A DNA stretch of 64,000 nt from Choanephora cucurbitarum (Eukaryota > Mucoromycota > Mucoromycetes > Mucorales > Choanephoraceae), in NCBI GenBank assembly GCA_025331435.1, contig JAIWNI010000053.1, forward strand, positions 1-64,000, read 5' to 3'. The notes beneath the pieces are model-generated. The model was not told the origin of the DNA and did no database searches. It saw nothing but the letters and a program-made list of their open reading frames with translations. Shown piece by piece: positions 14,802 to 26,885 of this stretch; within the stretch, counting starts at the first letter, position 1, and each line of letters starts with the position of its first letter. The position numbers were made by a program, and so were the translations under genes.

Positions 14802-17800
14802 ATGACTAAACGCAAGAACCCCTTTTCCCATATGCTTTTCAAAAGTGACTTCAAAAAAGTTACGAAGAAAAACCTCGCAAAGATCCGTGAAGATCATAAT
14901 GCCGAGTCCATGGAAAATGGTCGTGAAGTTCTCAGACAAATATCTGAAGAAAGAGAACAAAAAGAGCTTGCAGAGCAAGAAAGAAAGAAGAAAGAAGAGG
15001 AGGACAGCCTCCGTAACGCAATTCGGCTCGCTGGAGGTGAAGCAGACTTCAGCAATGGTTACGATCATTTGGACAATGACAGCAATGATTGTAACTGCAT
15101 GGGTGATGATAGCGAATGGGAAGACATCACTGATGATGCCAGCCCTTCCCAAGCCGCAAAGAACAACCAGCGTTGGGTACAAGAATCTGACAATGTCAGA
15201 GACTTGTACCTCAAATCATTTGAGATCAACGGCCGTCCTGCAATGTCACAGACCGGTGTCGTTTTCGAAGCCTCTAACTGCGATTGTTCCAATAAGAGAG
15301 CAATCGAAATAACTCTTTATTTCATGGATGGTATTTTGTATTTAACAAAGATAGAATGATTAGAAGCTCTAACGATGTTCTCTTTATTAATAACTAGCAA
15401 TCAAAAAAGTAACATTGCATCATTGCAGATGCAACCCACTTTTTGAGCAGCTTCTGCTGAAGCAATTTATGCCAGCCAGCATAATAACGCCTCGAAAGGC
15501 TTTTCACTTTGGAATGCTCGACTTTCTGCATCTTCTCAAGATGAATGGTCAGATCTCGAATCATTGTTTTGTTAACATTGCCAATCAAAACTATGGTTCA
15601 TCAACCATAGTGAGAAATGTAATTATATGTTTGTCTATTACCTTTCAAATCATTCATCCATCTAACTGAGCCAACTATTTAGCATGATGCCATTAAGAAC
15701 CAGCTTCTTAATTCAGTTTATCTGAAGTACAGACGTTTGGTTCGCTTTGCTGAGGACAAGGTCAAGAAGGACAACCGACTTGAAGAGTCGAAAAAATGTC
15801 TTGCTTGTGAGGTAATCGTCAAACATATATAGAATTATCAACTTTTACTCAAGGACAATACTGTGAAATAAAATGCTGAGCGCAAGCTTGTTTCCATGGA
15901 CGGTAACATGCAGTTGAAGCGCAGAGCTGCTGGTCGAGAGGAACTTCCGACCGAAAGAATCTTTTCCCTTTCGTCTGGTGAGTTGTCTCTTTGGGGAACA
16001 AAAGACGAAGTTGACCGAGCTGACGATATGGCCAAAGCTTTGAAAAAAGATGAGGTTGATGTAAGAAATACTTGCTTGAAACTTATTTGTGACATGGACT
16101 GATATACACTATAGTGCTCTGTTGATATCTCAGCAGACAATTCGTTCAAAGCTGCCAACAATAACAACAGAAACAATTCGACTGGCAGATACGACCAGAC
16201 TGGTGTTTTCTCCCTGTCGTGCGCTCGGCATGGCGTGCCTGAGCGCATGTACGATATTTATGGTGGTGAAGGGTTAGTATGCAATCCATCGATACTCATT
16301 AAAATCTAATGTATGGTTATTTAGCCACAAGTACGCCCTGGCCTGTGTTGGTCATATGATCAAGAGCAATCCGAACAAGAAGTTCGGCATTATGTATGAC
16401 ATTGCCTGTCTAGTCAGAAAAGAATTGGAGGTAAATGCCATTATGTCTGAATGATGGTGTACTTAAGAAACCAATTATATTAATTATTAGAACTGCTATC
16501 CAACCTTGAAGAATTACACCTGGTATGGAGTCACTGCGTTTCACGCATACGCCCATACTATGGCTTGTCAGGTGAACTACAACCCGAAGTATATCCCTAA
16601 CTTTGGGTATACGGACGGCGAGGGCTGTGAGAGGTTCTGGTCATACTTGGACGGCTTCGTGTCTATGACGCGGAGCATGTCCAGTAGAAACCGCCTCTTG
16701 GCAATCACGGACTCGGTAGAACACTTCACCTACCAAAAAATGCTCGAGTTGCGTAAGTTGTTTACTGTTAAACTCATCTTCATGTGCATCTCTTCTCATC
16801 ATCTGTTATAGCCGAGCAAATTAAAAACAAAAAAAAAATTGTAAAAAATTATTTGAAAAAAACAAAAAAACAAAACATGGAAGAACAATGGCAGTCAGCC
16901 AAAGAGCTGCTGTCATTGTCACTGACTGAAAAATACTTCAGATCTTTGAAGAAAAAACTTAGAAGTCAACTGTTGACCAAAGATCAATACCAGCACCTTG
17001 TCAACATTAAAAAACTTGAATACATTGAATGCATGTAAGTTGATTTTGTTTTTTTTTTAAAAAAAATTACTAAAGTCAAGCTCTTTAGTGATACCACTTC
17101 GAAGATCATCAGCAAAGAAAAGCAGAAGATCACCGGTACCTTTGGTATTCTTCGATTCCAAAGGGGAGATCTTCCCCAAGATGATGATAACGAGCTCACT
17201 GCAGCGATCAATGCAGAAGTCACTGATTTTTTAATCATACTTATAAAAAAATACGTCTTTGCCCTTGCTTTGAAAGAAAAGCAACTAAATGGAAGTGGCA
17301 AAATTGGTAAGATCGTTTTGTTCAAAAGACGCACCATCTTTCTTATGTTCAAATTTGACTTAGGAACAAAAAAAGCTGTCAGGCTTATTACAGCCATCAA
17401 ATCAATTACGACCAATGCCAACATAATCATTGAGAAACTCAATGAACATCTGACACAAAACTGCTGTAAGCTAGCAAGATGTTGACAGAGAAAAAGGATA
17501 GATCAACTAAAATTGTTATTTAGCTGAAGAAGATAAGGCCCATTACTCTCTTGATAGCTTTGCAACAGCTATCAAGAAGTATTCCAAAGAAGAAGCTAAT
17601 GAGATGACCAATGATGTTTTGGCTTGGCATCAGGCTCGTAAGGCTAGAGAAGAACTACGGTTTTTGAATGTACGTTATATATATATAAAATCTATCGATC
17701 AATGAAGGTGCTAAAACATCACAATAGGATGAAGATGAACGATTTGTTCGCAATCTTGAACAAAAGTTAAAAGCTGTCAAGATTGCAATCGAAGCAAACA

Positions 17801-18084
17801 CGTTTGGCCAAGCAGTCTTCCTAGAGCAAGAATACAGGAGATTGCTGGCCATAAAAGAAAGAGCTGAATCCTTTTTGGAAACGCCTTTCTTGGTGAATTG
17901 TGCCGATGAAGTTGTAACAGATGGAGGCGAATCAATTGTTATAGAAGAAGAAGAAGAAGAAGACGAAGAAGTAGAAGAAGAAGATGAGGAAGATGAGAAA
18001 GATGAAAAAGATGAAGAAGACGAAGAAGAAGATGAAGAAGATGAAGGAAATAGAATTACAATGCTTGTAAAAGCCATTCAATAA
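14802..18084 (+). CDS. KDZ (Kyakuja-Dileera-Zisupton) transposase
   Basis: Twelve exons (14802-15330, 15398-15618, 15683-15811, 15881-16060, 16115-16272, 16325-16430, 16491-16752, 16812-17034, 17089-17306, 17364-17465, 17524-17669, 17728-18084) give 876 residues without a stop or phase conflict. After a coiled, charged N-terminus comes a CxC-like region (NCDCSN, HHCRCNP) with the family's LL...FMPASIITPRKAF motif. The RNase H-like core has all three acidic blocks: SMDGN (Asp300), MYDIACL (Asp431) and DGEGCER (Glu about 485). RYDQTGVFSLSCARHG and the FHAYAHTMACQ block are also typical. The C-terminus is coiled coil plus a long Glu/Asp run. It cuts and joins DNA for the surrounding element; the gene ends 35 bp before the right repeat. 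Confidence 0.92.
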
Positions 18085-18119
18085 AAAAAAATGTTCTATA
18101 AAAACCCAAGCGATATATC

Positions 18120-18272
18120 TAATTTTAAAACCAGATGAGAGAAGCAAGCTCAAGCCGGGAAAAATATTTTTATGAGGGAAAAGTTTTTTCTCACTAGTCT
18201 GGCAAGAAAATATTTATTTTTCCCTGCAACCATTTTTCATTAGAGGTGCGACGGAGAAATAAATATTAGGTG
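18120..18272 (-). repeat. KDZ transposon right terminal inverted repeat
   Basis: Reverse complement of 11003-11155 with two visible mismatches. It is followed at once by the second AGCATGG (18273-18279). Confidence 0.9.
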
Positions 18273-18279
18273 AGCATGG
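18273..18279. repeat. Target-site duplication AGCATGG, right copy
   Basis: Identical to 10996-11002; marks the insertion site of the KDZ element. Confidence 0.85.
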
Positions 18280-18515
18280 CGATAACCAACTTATAAAATT
18301 TCCTTTTTGGATGATACACTTTTGTCCTCCCTCCAGACATGTCACTTGAGCCAAATTGTTATTGCACGAAAACTTTCGGAGCATACTGTGTATAAATAAG
18401 AGATACAACAACTACTTGAGCAGCAAAAAAAAAGAAGATTTCCAATTTGTCTCTTTATTTCCTTTTTATTGTTCAAAACTGGCATATCAAGATCAAAGCT
18501 TAATTCCTCCAAACA

Positions 18516-19935
18516 ATGTATACACAACAATTGCCAGTAGAAATTACTCGAGAAATATTTACCTATATTCTGCTTCAGCACAACAGTGAGACTTCCAAAA
18601 AGCAAGCGTCTATACCACCTTGTCGATACATCTCTCGCCGTACCAGTCCGTACCCCAACCATGGGCAATCTCGATTCTTTCGTTATGGTGAGGATGGTCA
18701 TTGTATATGTTGGCAAATTGACATGTTGAACGTTGCTATGGTTTGCTGGTCTTGGTACTTAATTTCGATGGAGATCATGCAGTCACATCATCTATTGTCA
18801 TTACAGGACCTTCGCTACAGTTATTCTCAGCCAGCAACATGGCTCTCCTTGATCAATTATCCAAGCTACAAGCGCAATTATCCCTTTCGTAAAAAGCTTG
18901 TTCAGATATTGAAAGATTCTCAACGAGCCAACTTGGCATTCAATCATCAGCCAAGTCATCTGGTGATTGACTTTGCGTCATTTGATACAATTCGAACGGA
19001 GCCTTCAAAGTCAAGTCGTATACTTACCAAGCGAAAAGGTCAGGAAATAAGGAGTAGATAACTTGATAGAACAAAGTGAATTTATTCTCCTACTTAAAAT
19101 AGTCCATCATTCTCACCAACTTCATCAACTGACAGAACTTATCCAGCTGTGCACCCAGACACAGCAATTGGATATTGTATGTGATGCTGGGCATGCCAAT
19201 CTGATTGGTGCAAGCAGCCAAAAAAAGCTCTCAAATTCAGCAAGAGTGTGCACTACAGATAGTTTATATGCTGAGAGAAACCGAATTCTGTATGCATCCC
19301 ACCAAATTCGAAAAGCGATCACCAAATCAGGTGCAACCATCAGGAGACTTGACTTTATCGGCTATAACCCTATTCAACGATGTCCATGCTGCGCAAGCAA
19401 GGATTGGGACCAGTTCTTGGGCCCTTTGATTCACGTGCTTTCTCTAGAGACGGTGGTACTTCAGCATGTATTGCCGTCAATCAGATTGTTTGAAATTTTA
19501 GCTGATACGCAACCTCAACTAAGGAAATTAGTGTTCCACAAATCGATGATTACCAGACCAAAGAAGACATTGACAGCAACAGAAGAGAGTCAAGGGTTCT
19601 TGACATCCATTTCACAGATACCCAGGAGCTTGTGGAAGCAGTTGACTTGTATTGAGATTTATGAAGACATAGATGATGTAAATAGTTGGCGAAGTCAACG
19701 CTATTTAAGTGAGTTGGCAGAGTGCATTAGCCCTCAGCTAACAGAGTTTGTATTGCAATTTGAGACAGAGGAAGTAAACCAGAAATGTCTATCTGCACTA
19801 TCAACCAAGGAGGAATCATATTTTAGCATAGCAAAGGTTGATGATCCTAACTCACCTCTAAATGCAATTGTGTCAAAATGCCATATGTTGAAACGTCTGA
19901 AGCTTGTTAATGTACCAAAGGCACGATTACGTTGA
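18516..19935 (+). CDS. F-box-like protein, unknown substrate
   Basis: The first segment begins MYTQQLPVEITREIFTYILL, the shape of a fungal F-box, and continues with DMLNVAMVCWSWY, the usual VCxxW end of that motif. The second segment (from about 19058) has Leu-rich strands spaced like degenerate LRRs (LTELIQLCTQTQQLDIVC, LRKLVFHKS, LKRLKLVNV). The two are in different frames. A 40-nt GT-AG intron (19018-19057, GTATAC...GTAG) joins them in phase for 459 residues, but it is very short, so a frameshift or pseudogene is possible. F-box proteins recruit targets to SCF ubiquitin ligases; the target here is unknown. Confidence 0.6.
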
Positions 19936-20374
19936 AAAAGTGGTGTTCTTCTTCTTTTTAATGCAATAGTTAAACTCACATTGCAATAAACAATTCTGTC
20001 CAACGTACGTATCCTTCTTAGTGGCATTGTTCATTTCTATCACACAAAAAAAGGTGTTTAATTAGCCTGTCTTACGCAGGCATTTTTTTTAAAGCCTGAG
20101 CTTGCATTTGTACAAAGAACAAAAATGGTATACCTTCAATTTCAATCTATCATCTTTTTCTTAGGCTCTTATCGCCAGCAATGAACTCTATCAGTATGTG
20201 ATATAAATACCAGATGCATTTTAGGTTATTGTGTAATTGTTGTTTGAGTATTTGCTCAGAGTTAGGCAGATGATGAATTCTACATTTACCATCTCTCTCT
20301 CTCATATTTCTTTCCAAAAGAGGTGAAAAAGCGTGGATTTCTCGTTTTCTCCACACCTTTTTTTTTTTTTTCGA
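19936..20374. other. Intergenic, no gene seen
   Basis: Contains short A and T runs and a pyrimidine-rich tract (20344-20372) just before the next ATG. No recognisable coding signal. Confidence 0.4.
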
Positions 20375-20695
20375 ATGTTCTCTCACAAGCATGTATGGCT
20401 CTTGTATGTGCAGCACGATGATCTCCAAAATGTTGTAGCTATTTTTAGCTCAGATAGGGAAGGATTGGATTTCTTGCATGCAAAAGGAATTTACGAGATA
20501 GCTGAAGGTTACAGAAACTCTCCTATTCAATTCAGGTTTAACCAAAAAACAGCACGTCGCTGTGGACTGTTCAATGAATACTATGATCGCTGGGGAGTGC
20601 TTCCAGATGATGATACTGTGTATTACACAATGATTCTCCGCCGAATACCTTTAAACCATCAGCTGATTGAAGGTTACAAACCCTATCACATTTAA
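20375..20695 (+). CDS. Small orphan protein (106 residues)
   Basis: A single-exon frame starting MFSHKHVWLLYVQHDDLQN and ending GYKPYHI, with ordinary protein composition and no membrane segment or signal peptide. The ATG at 20375 is preferred to the one 42 bases upstream, because the intervening codons are a translated pyrimidine tract (FFFF). It lies between the F-box-like gene and the RNA-dependent RNA polymerase. No family is recognised; it might be a lineage-specific gene. Confidence 0.5.
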   Translation: MFSHKHVWLLYVQHDDLQNVVAIFSSDREGLDFLHAKGIYEIAEGYRNSPIQFRFNQKTARRCGLFNEYYDRWGVLPDDDTVYYTMILRRIPLNHQLIEGYKPYHI

Positions 20696-20847
20696 TACCT
20701 CTCTCTGTTTGACTGTAGCCTCATTGTCTTTGTTGAATAAAAAAATATCAGTAACCATCCAAGCGCGGATGAGACGAACTGAACTGTGGCTTGTACGACA
20801 GTGTTAAAATTGCCTCTAATTCAGTAGACTTTGTTACTTTTGACACG

Positions 20848-23800
20848 ATGTCGCAATCACCCACTCATTCTTTAGGTAAAAGAAAAAAAAAAAAGATGCA
20901 AGAACAAAACAAGAAAGAACACTCCATAGACTGACGCACTTTTTTTGCTGACGCTAGCTAAAAACAGTTTCTGCTACCTGTTAACGAATCTAAGTAGCCA
21001 GGCTAAAAAGGACACAGTGTGGCAGCATTTCAGCAGATTTGGCACATTACAACATGTCCACTTGAACGGTACGAACGATGAAGGCACAATAGCAGCTATT
21101 ATTATCTATGGGTACGTATAGCTGCTGAACGGACATATATGGAGTGAACAAAAGAGATAGACGCATGGTAGTACAGATATACTCATTTTTCATACATTCA
21201 GTTCTGAGCCGTCTGATCTGTTGTTCACCCAAATGGTCTATATTGATACACGATTAGTCCATGTAAGACCTTATTCGATTTCCAGTTACCTTAACGAAGT
21301 TGTCCATCTTATACCAGCTACCAAACTATCCTTTGGCGGGCTGGAATCACCTTCCGTCTATATCGAGGAATGGTCAACAGATCAATATGTCACATTCTGT
21401 TTTAATGCCATTGAAAACTACATTGATATCTTTTTCAATCATTTTGTTGGATACTATCGATGTCGTATTGCCTATACCCCACAGATGTATGACAATGTTG
21501 TTTTGCAGCGCCATGATAACATCACCTCTATCACCATCAGTGGTGATTATCCTGCTCATTTTTGGCGCTCCAAACGGCCCATGGAGAAACTAGAGAACTT
21601 GTATTTCTTGGAGGATTGGGAGAGAGTGACTGAGATACCACTCGATGAATTTTCTTTTGAGATGATTCGTAATAAGGCGACTGCACATCCTGAAAGCACA
21701 AAGGGACCTATTTCACCGGGTGGTCCATATCCAGGCCTTATGATGAAACTCAATATGTGGACAGTCTATCGTCTTGAATTCATGATCCCCCTCAAATCTT
21801 ACAGTCGATTTCTTTCACCTCAAAATATAACGCATGAAGCACTTGAGAATGAATTGGCCTTGGCACACACCACTGTGCCTCGATTGCGTTCTGTGCCCAC
21901 AATCATCCAAGTTCGACAGCCTATTCATGCTATCAACATAGAATCCTATTTTGCCAATATGTCGTTTGAATTACGTTACTTGATGGAACACGCTTTCAAT
22001 CTCAAGATATTTCGCGAATACAACATCGATTCTGAATTTCTTGAAAAGATCTCGTTGTTGCCAGAAAAAGTGGTCTGTGTCTTCCTGACACTCCTGGTAG
22101 CACCTCAACAACGTATCTATTTTCCTGATGCAGCACTGAACGAAGCGTTTAGAGTGAGCAAGGATAACATCAACTTTCAGCAACCTATACCCGAAGATTA
22201 TACTACCGTTCGACGAGTTATCGTCACGCCTACCTCTATCTATCCTTTGCAACCGGCTATAGAGCCAATGAACCACCTCCAGTATCATTTCAAGCAATAC
22301 GCCCATTGCTTTCTCCATGTTCAATTCACAGACGAAGACTTGACGCCGATTGTTCCAACGCAAAGTGCTGAAGATGATGAGGAAACAAAAGAGCTTCAAA
22401 ATGATCGTATTTACGAACGTATCTATAATATCCTTAAGCGAGGGTTGAGAATTGCAGGAAGAAATTATGAGTATCTGGGTGCGTCTGTCAACCAGTTAAG
22501 ATCGCATAGCTGTTGGTTTATTTCTCCTACAGCTGATTTCACACGAGCCAAGATATTGAACTGGATTGGCGATTTCAGGGAAATCGAGACTGTCTCCAAA
22601 TTTTCTACATGTGTTGGGCAGGTAAGGCTTGATCTCCAATGAGAATGGCATTGACATCCAAATGTAGTTACTGCAACCAAGACTTTGCAATATCCAACTT
22701 GATTCCTCTGAGATTGAGGAGATTGAGGATTATTACAACAATGGGTTTGATTTTGCGCCTGAATGTGGGAAGATGTCCCCAGAGATTGCCAGAGCGATTT
22801 CCAATCAGCTTGATATGAACTATTCACCTTCGGTTGTCAAGTTTAGACTCGCTGGTGCCAAGGGCATCTTAGTGGTCTCCAACTATTTGAGAAAAAGAAA
22901 GATCCAGTTGCGTTCATCGCAGATCCATTTCAATAGCCCTGATCTCTCTTTGGATATCATCAAAGTCTCTAAACCAAACCGTGTTTATCTTAATCGTCGT
23001 ATCATTTTGCTGTTGTCTTCTTTAGGTGTTCAAGACTATGTCTTTCGCCAGTTGGCAAACGAAGAGCTGGCCTATTGGGAAAAATACAAGACAGGTCCAG
23101 AGAACGTGTACCATGATATTCTCGATGAGCATTTTTCAAGCCGTCGTATGGATGATTTTCAACGTATTTTGGATGCCAAGTTTCTGGAGAGTCATGATCC
23201 TTTCATATCCAATCTTGCCATCTCATTTCAAAACAATTTGCTTAGGGGATTAAAAGAGAACTGTAGCCTGTTTATCCATAAAGGTGCTCGTGTCTTTGCC
23301 GTCATGGACGAAACAAGCACACTTGATCCTGGAGAAGTCTTTCTTCAACTGTCCGATCCTTCTGAAAAGACCTTGAAAAGAGAGATAGTGGAGGGTACCT
23401 GCATTGTTTATAGAGAATCTTCTTGCTTCCCTGGTGATGTTCGTCAAATGACGGCTGTCTATCGTCCTCAGCTCCGCCATTATTGTAATGTGCTTGTATA
23501 TTCATCTATTGAGCAGAGAGATTTGCTTAGTATTTGTTCTAATGATGATCCGGATGATGATAATGTATCGTAAGTGCACAAGAAAAAAAAAGAGATGAGA
23601 TGTAGCTTTTTTTTATATTGACTTGCAAACGCTAGTGTCATCTGGGATACACGTTTGCTTCCTAGACGAACGAATTTGCATGCTAGAAACTATGAAACGA
23701 GCTACACTCCCAGATCCTTGAAGCGAATCACTTTTAGAGAGACCGCCAAATTTTTTACGACGTATGTATCCCAAGACACCAGTTATCTGCTAAAGAAGGC

Positions 23801-24862
23801 CTATACCATCATGGCTGACAAACATGCGGATGGCATTCTCAGTGGTAACTGTATCTATCTTTCTCAACAGATGTCCCGAGCAATTGGTAAGATGAGCGAG
23901 CATGAAAAAAGGAACATTCATTGAAGATTATTTCTCTTTCAGATTTTGCAAAAACGGGCATGTATGCCACGATCAACCGAGAATTCATTCGCTGTCCTTA
24001 TCCTGATTACATGGAAGGAAGCAGCTTTAGAACCTACAAGTCTCAAAAGATAGTAGGCATGCTTCATCGAGAGATAAAACAGTATCAAGAAAAGCCACTA
24101 TTGGGCAACCATTGTTACTATGACCGTCGAATGTATGTACCTACCATGTACAAATACATCCTCGACGCGCGCAAGTTAAAGGCCAAGTATGATCATAGTT
24201 TGCGTTTACTGTTAGCGCAGTATTCCGTCAAGACAGAAGTTGAGTTTGTTTCAGGACATATCCTCTCCTGGCCAAAGTATCTAGGCGTCAATCAACGACA
24301 AGAGTTTCTGGAGAGGATCCGCAATGCATACAGCAAATTCAAAGCTTATTGGAAGCATGTGTTTAACTCTCCCTTTCTTTCAGCTGCTCACAGTGGTGAT
24401 ACAAGCTTTGATCTCAATGACGAGGTTGAAGCAAGAGCAGCTGCATGGTATTATGTCACCTATCACCCGTCTGAATATAAGAGCGAAAGAGTCTACAAGG
24501 CCACTGTCTTGCGTTTTGTCAGCTTTCCTTGGGTGGTTGATGGGTACATATCCCGTATTGCAATCAAGAACAATTCGAGAAACCCTATGCCTGAACAAAT
24601 TCAGCCTGTTCCTCAAGAGTTGATTTTCAATCCCAGTATTTTGTTACAGGATAATGTGATCTACAGCGACTCTGAAGAAGATGATGAAGAAGATAGTGAC
24701 ACTGAAAATAACATGTCTAAAGAAAAAGCATCAAACCAAACACCATCGAATGTCAATGATACTCCTGTTGATCAAGAAACAGCAGAAGCCTATAGTAATG
24801 AACAAGAGGATGAATCTCTTGAAGTCACTGTCAAACTCAATGATCTGCTTAATCTGAATTAA
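20848..24862 (+). CDS. RNA-dependent RNA polymerase (RNA silencing)
   Basis: Six exons (20848-20875, 20958-21111, 21202-22621, 22668-23569, 23636-23886, 23943-24862) give 1224 residues, all phases consistent. An RRM-like N-terminus (FCYLLTNLSSQAKKDTVWQHF) precedes the cellular RdRP region: RLAGAKGILVV, the FPGDVRQMTAVYRP block, the catalytic loop and DFAKTGMYA. These enzymes copy single-stranded RNA into dsRNA for Dicer. The catalytic loop is odd: where the family has C-S-G-G-DLDGD, this protein has C-S-N-D-DPDDD (Asp 828, 830, 832), so the three aspartates stay but the glycines are gone. HPGD is FPGD. The C-terminus is acidic. It could be active, altered or regulatory; JIP5 follows 64 bp downstream. 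Confidence 0.92.
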
Positions 24863-24926
24863 ATGAATTCTATCCATTGCTTTCAATTTTTTTTTCTTTT
24901 TTTTTCTTTTTTTTTAATGAGACACA

Positions 24927-26094
24927 ATGACCGATCAACCAGAACCTATTTTATTTGAAGATCATGTGTTTGACTTTGCACTTCACCCTTCTAGAGACAT
25001 TGTCTGTGTTGGTCTCATCAGCGGATCGGTTCAGTGGTAATGTTACCTTCATATGACCTTCATTTCACTAAAATCACCAGAAAGTTATCACTATACATCC
25101 AACAGAAGGCTCTGGTCAACACAAGTGTCTAAAAAGTCGTGTCGCGGTGTTGACTTTACACCCGACGGTGCTCATGTCATCTGTGTCTTGAGAGATAAGT
25201 CCATACAGGCCATAGACGTAGCTACCGGAAGACTGCTCTATAAGATACCCAAGGCGCATCGATCTGCCATCAACAAACTATGCAAACTAGATACCCATTC
25301 GATAGCCACAGGTGATGATGATGGTGTTGTAAAGACATGGGACATGAGGACCTGTAAGTCAGTAGGGGAATACAAGGTACATCAGGATTATATTGCAGAC
25401 ATGAGTTATAATCCATCTCAATCGTCTTTAGTGACAGCGGGGTAAGCAAATAGAATAAGCTATCAGACATGTTTCTCATTGGCTCAGTTGCTTGTTAGAG
25501 GTGATGGCTTACTTTCGATTTATGATATCCGAAAGCCTGTGAACAAAGTAGCCCTTTCTGTTGAACTAGAAGATGAATTGTTGTCGATGACTCTTGTAGA
25601 GGTAAGGGAAAATTTAAAAAAAAAAATATGAGATATTGACTACCCTCTTTGGTGATTAGGATGGTAATAAGGTATTGGTTGGATCTCAAAGTGGTGCAAT
25701 TTACAGCTGGGAATGGGGACAATGGGATATATCAAGGAAATGGCTTGGCCATCCCAACTCAGTGGATGCTATATGTAAATTGAATGAAGAAACAATCTGT
25801 ACAGGCGGTAATGATGGATTATTGCGTTTGGTATCTGTTCAACCATACAAATTTGAGGGTGTCTTAGGGGATCATGGAGAAGATTTTCCAGTTGAATGTA
25901 TCAAGAGAAACGACAATTATTTAGCTAGTTGTGGGCATGACTTGAGCCTTAGATTTTGGGATTTGCGATGCCCAAGTAATGAGGAAGAAGAAGGAAAGCA
26001 AAAGGATAGTTCAAAGAGAAAAGAGATGTCTGATAAAGATAGTTCTGGTATCAATTCAAAAAAGATGCGAGCAGATTTTTTCGAGCATTTATGA
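24927..26094 (+). CDS. JIP5: WD40 protein Jip5 / WDR55
   Basis: Four exons (24927-25036, 25085-25441, 25499-25601, 25660-26094) give 334 residues with continuous phase. It starts MTDQPEPILFEDHVFDFALHP and contains WD repeats with recognisable ends (VVKTWDMR, LLSIYDIRK, LSLRFWDLR). The C-terminal tail is Lys/Glu/Ser-rich with KKMRADFF, as in Jip5/WDR55. This family acts in the nucleolus in ribosomal RNA processing and 60S biogenesis (established for relatives). The first acceptor is inferred as AGAAAG, because the earlier CAG would make an immediate stop. It is transcribed in the same direction as the RdRP gene, with only a poly-T-rich 64-bp gap. Confidence 0.88.
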
Positions 26095-26885
26095 ATCAGC
26101 AGTTGTAAATAAAACAAGAGACATAGTGAGAGCCGTAATGATGAGGCTCATCGTCTGCACCTTTGCGTCATAAAAAAAACTGACCTTGTGTTCTTTTAAT
26201 GACTGTCATAAGAATATCTGGTCCTAAGAGGATTATTTTGAGCTGGCTATTGTGTAATGACACTAGGTCTTTCTTTTTTAGAACGCGATCAAACAAAAGA
26301 TAACATCTTTACGCGTTTATAGATCATCCTATCTTATCAAAAAAAGGTCCAGATGAATCACCCATGACAAGGCTTTCACTTGATTAAATTTTCAGGTGAT
26401 CATCAAACACATTACTATTCTTGGTTTGACATTCCTTAGTATCAAACAGCGTGTATTTGTTTATCCACTACTCACTCTCTTGTTGTTGCCTTCGAATTCC
26501 TCCTCGGGAATGAAATGAACCATACTACTGGAGTTGCACAACCCCTTTCTCCCCCATTATTTTATTTTCTGTCATTGTTCTGTTGATCTTTTTTCCGTAA
26601 ACAACGCATAGGGGCATTCACTACCTAACTCTACACATCTCTCTAGAGCATAGCAATCCATTTTTTAATAAAATTTAACTGAATCTTTATGTTGAAATAG
26701 CCTAGATGAATACAATAGAAACACGGTTTTCCCAAAATAAAAAAAAAAAAGACCATGGGAAAAAAGAACTCCGTCTATCGTGTGTGTGTATGTGTTTGGT
26801 CTTCATCCCCAAAAAGATTTATAACCGAGTCAAATCGATTGATTTCTTTTCTCTTCTTTTTTTTTTTCCACCTAACATTTGAAAC
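26095..26885. other. Intergenic / promoter of carbonic anhydrase
   Basis: AT-rich, with a pyrimidine tract at about 26845-26870 directly before the ATG used here. An open frame from 26755 reads through into the next gene but in low-complexity sequence, and is not taken as coding. Confidence 0.4.

Larger units (their letters stand above)
11003..18272. mobile_element. KDZ-superfamily DNA transposon, apparently complete
   Basis: A 7.27-kb element bounded by 153-bp terminal inverted repeats (11003-11155 and 18120-18272) that begin CACCTAATATTTATTTCTCC and differ at two positions by eye. The 7-bp direct repeat AGCATGG flanks both ends (10996-11002 and 18273-18279), as expected of a target-site duplication. 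Inside, both genes run on the plus strand: an unidentified accessory gene (11231-12579) and a 12-exon KDZ transposase (14802-18084). Near-identical ends and an open transposase point to recent movement. The superfamily comes from the CxC region and the DGN / YDI / DGEGxER triad; the element name and copy number cannot be judged from one window. Confidence 0.9.

Noticed and set aside
14769..15182. Hydrophobic antisense frame
   Set aside because: Shadow of the KDZ transposase first exon.
17932..18153. Phe/Ile-rich antisense frame
   Set aside because: Antisense of the transposase Glu/Asp run.
26755..26885. Upstream extension of carbonic anhydrase
   Set aside because: Translates a promoter-like T-rich tract; the MSQPN start with a 43-nt intron fits better.
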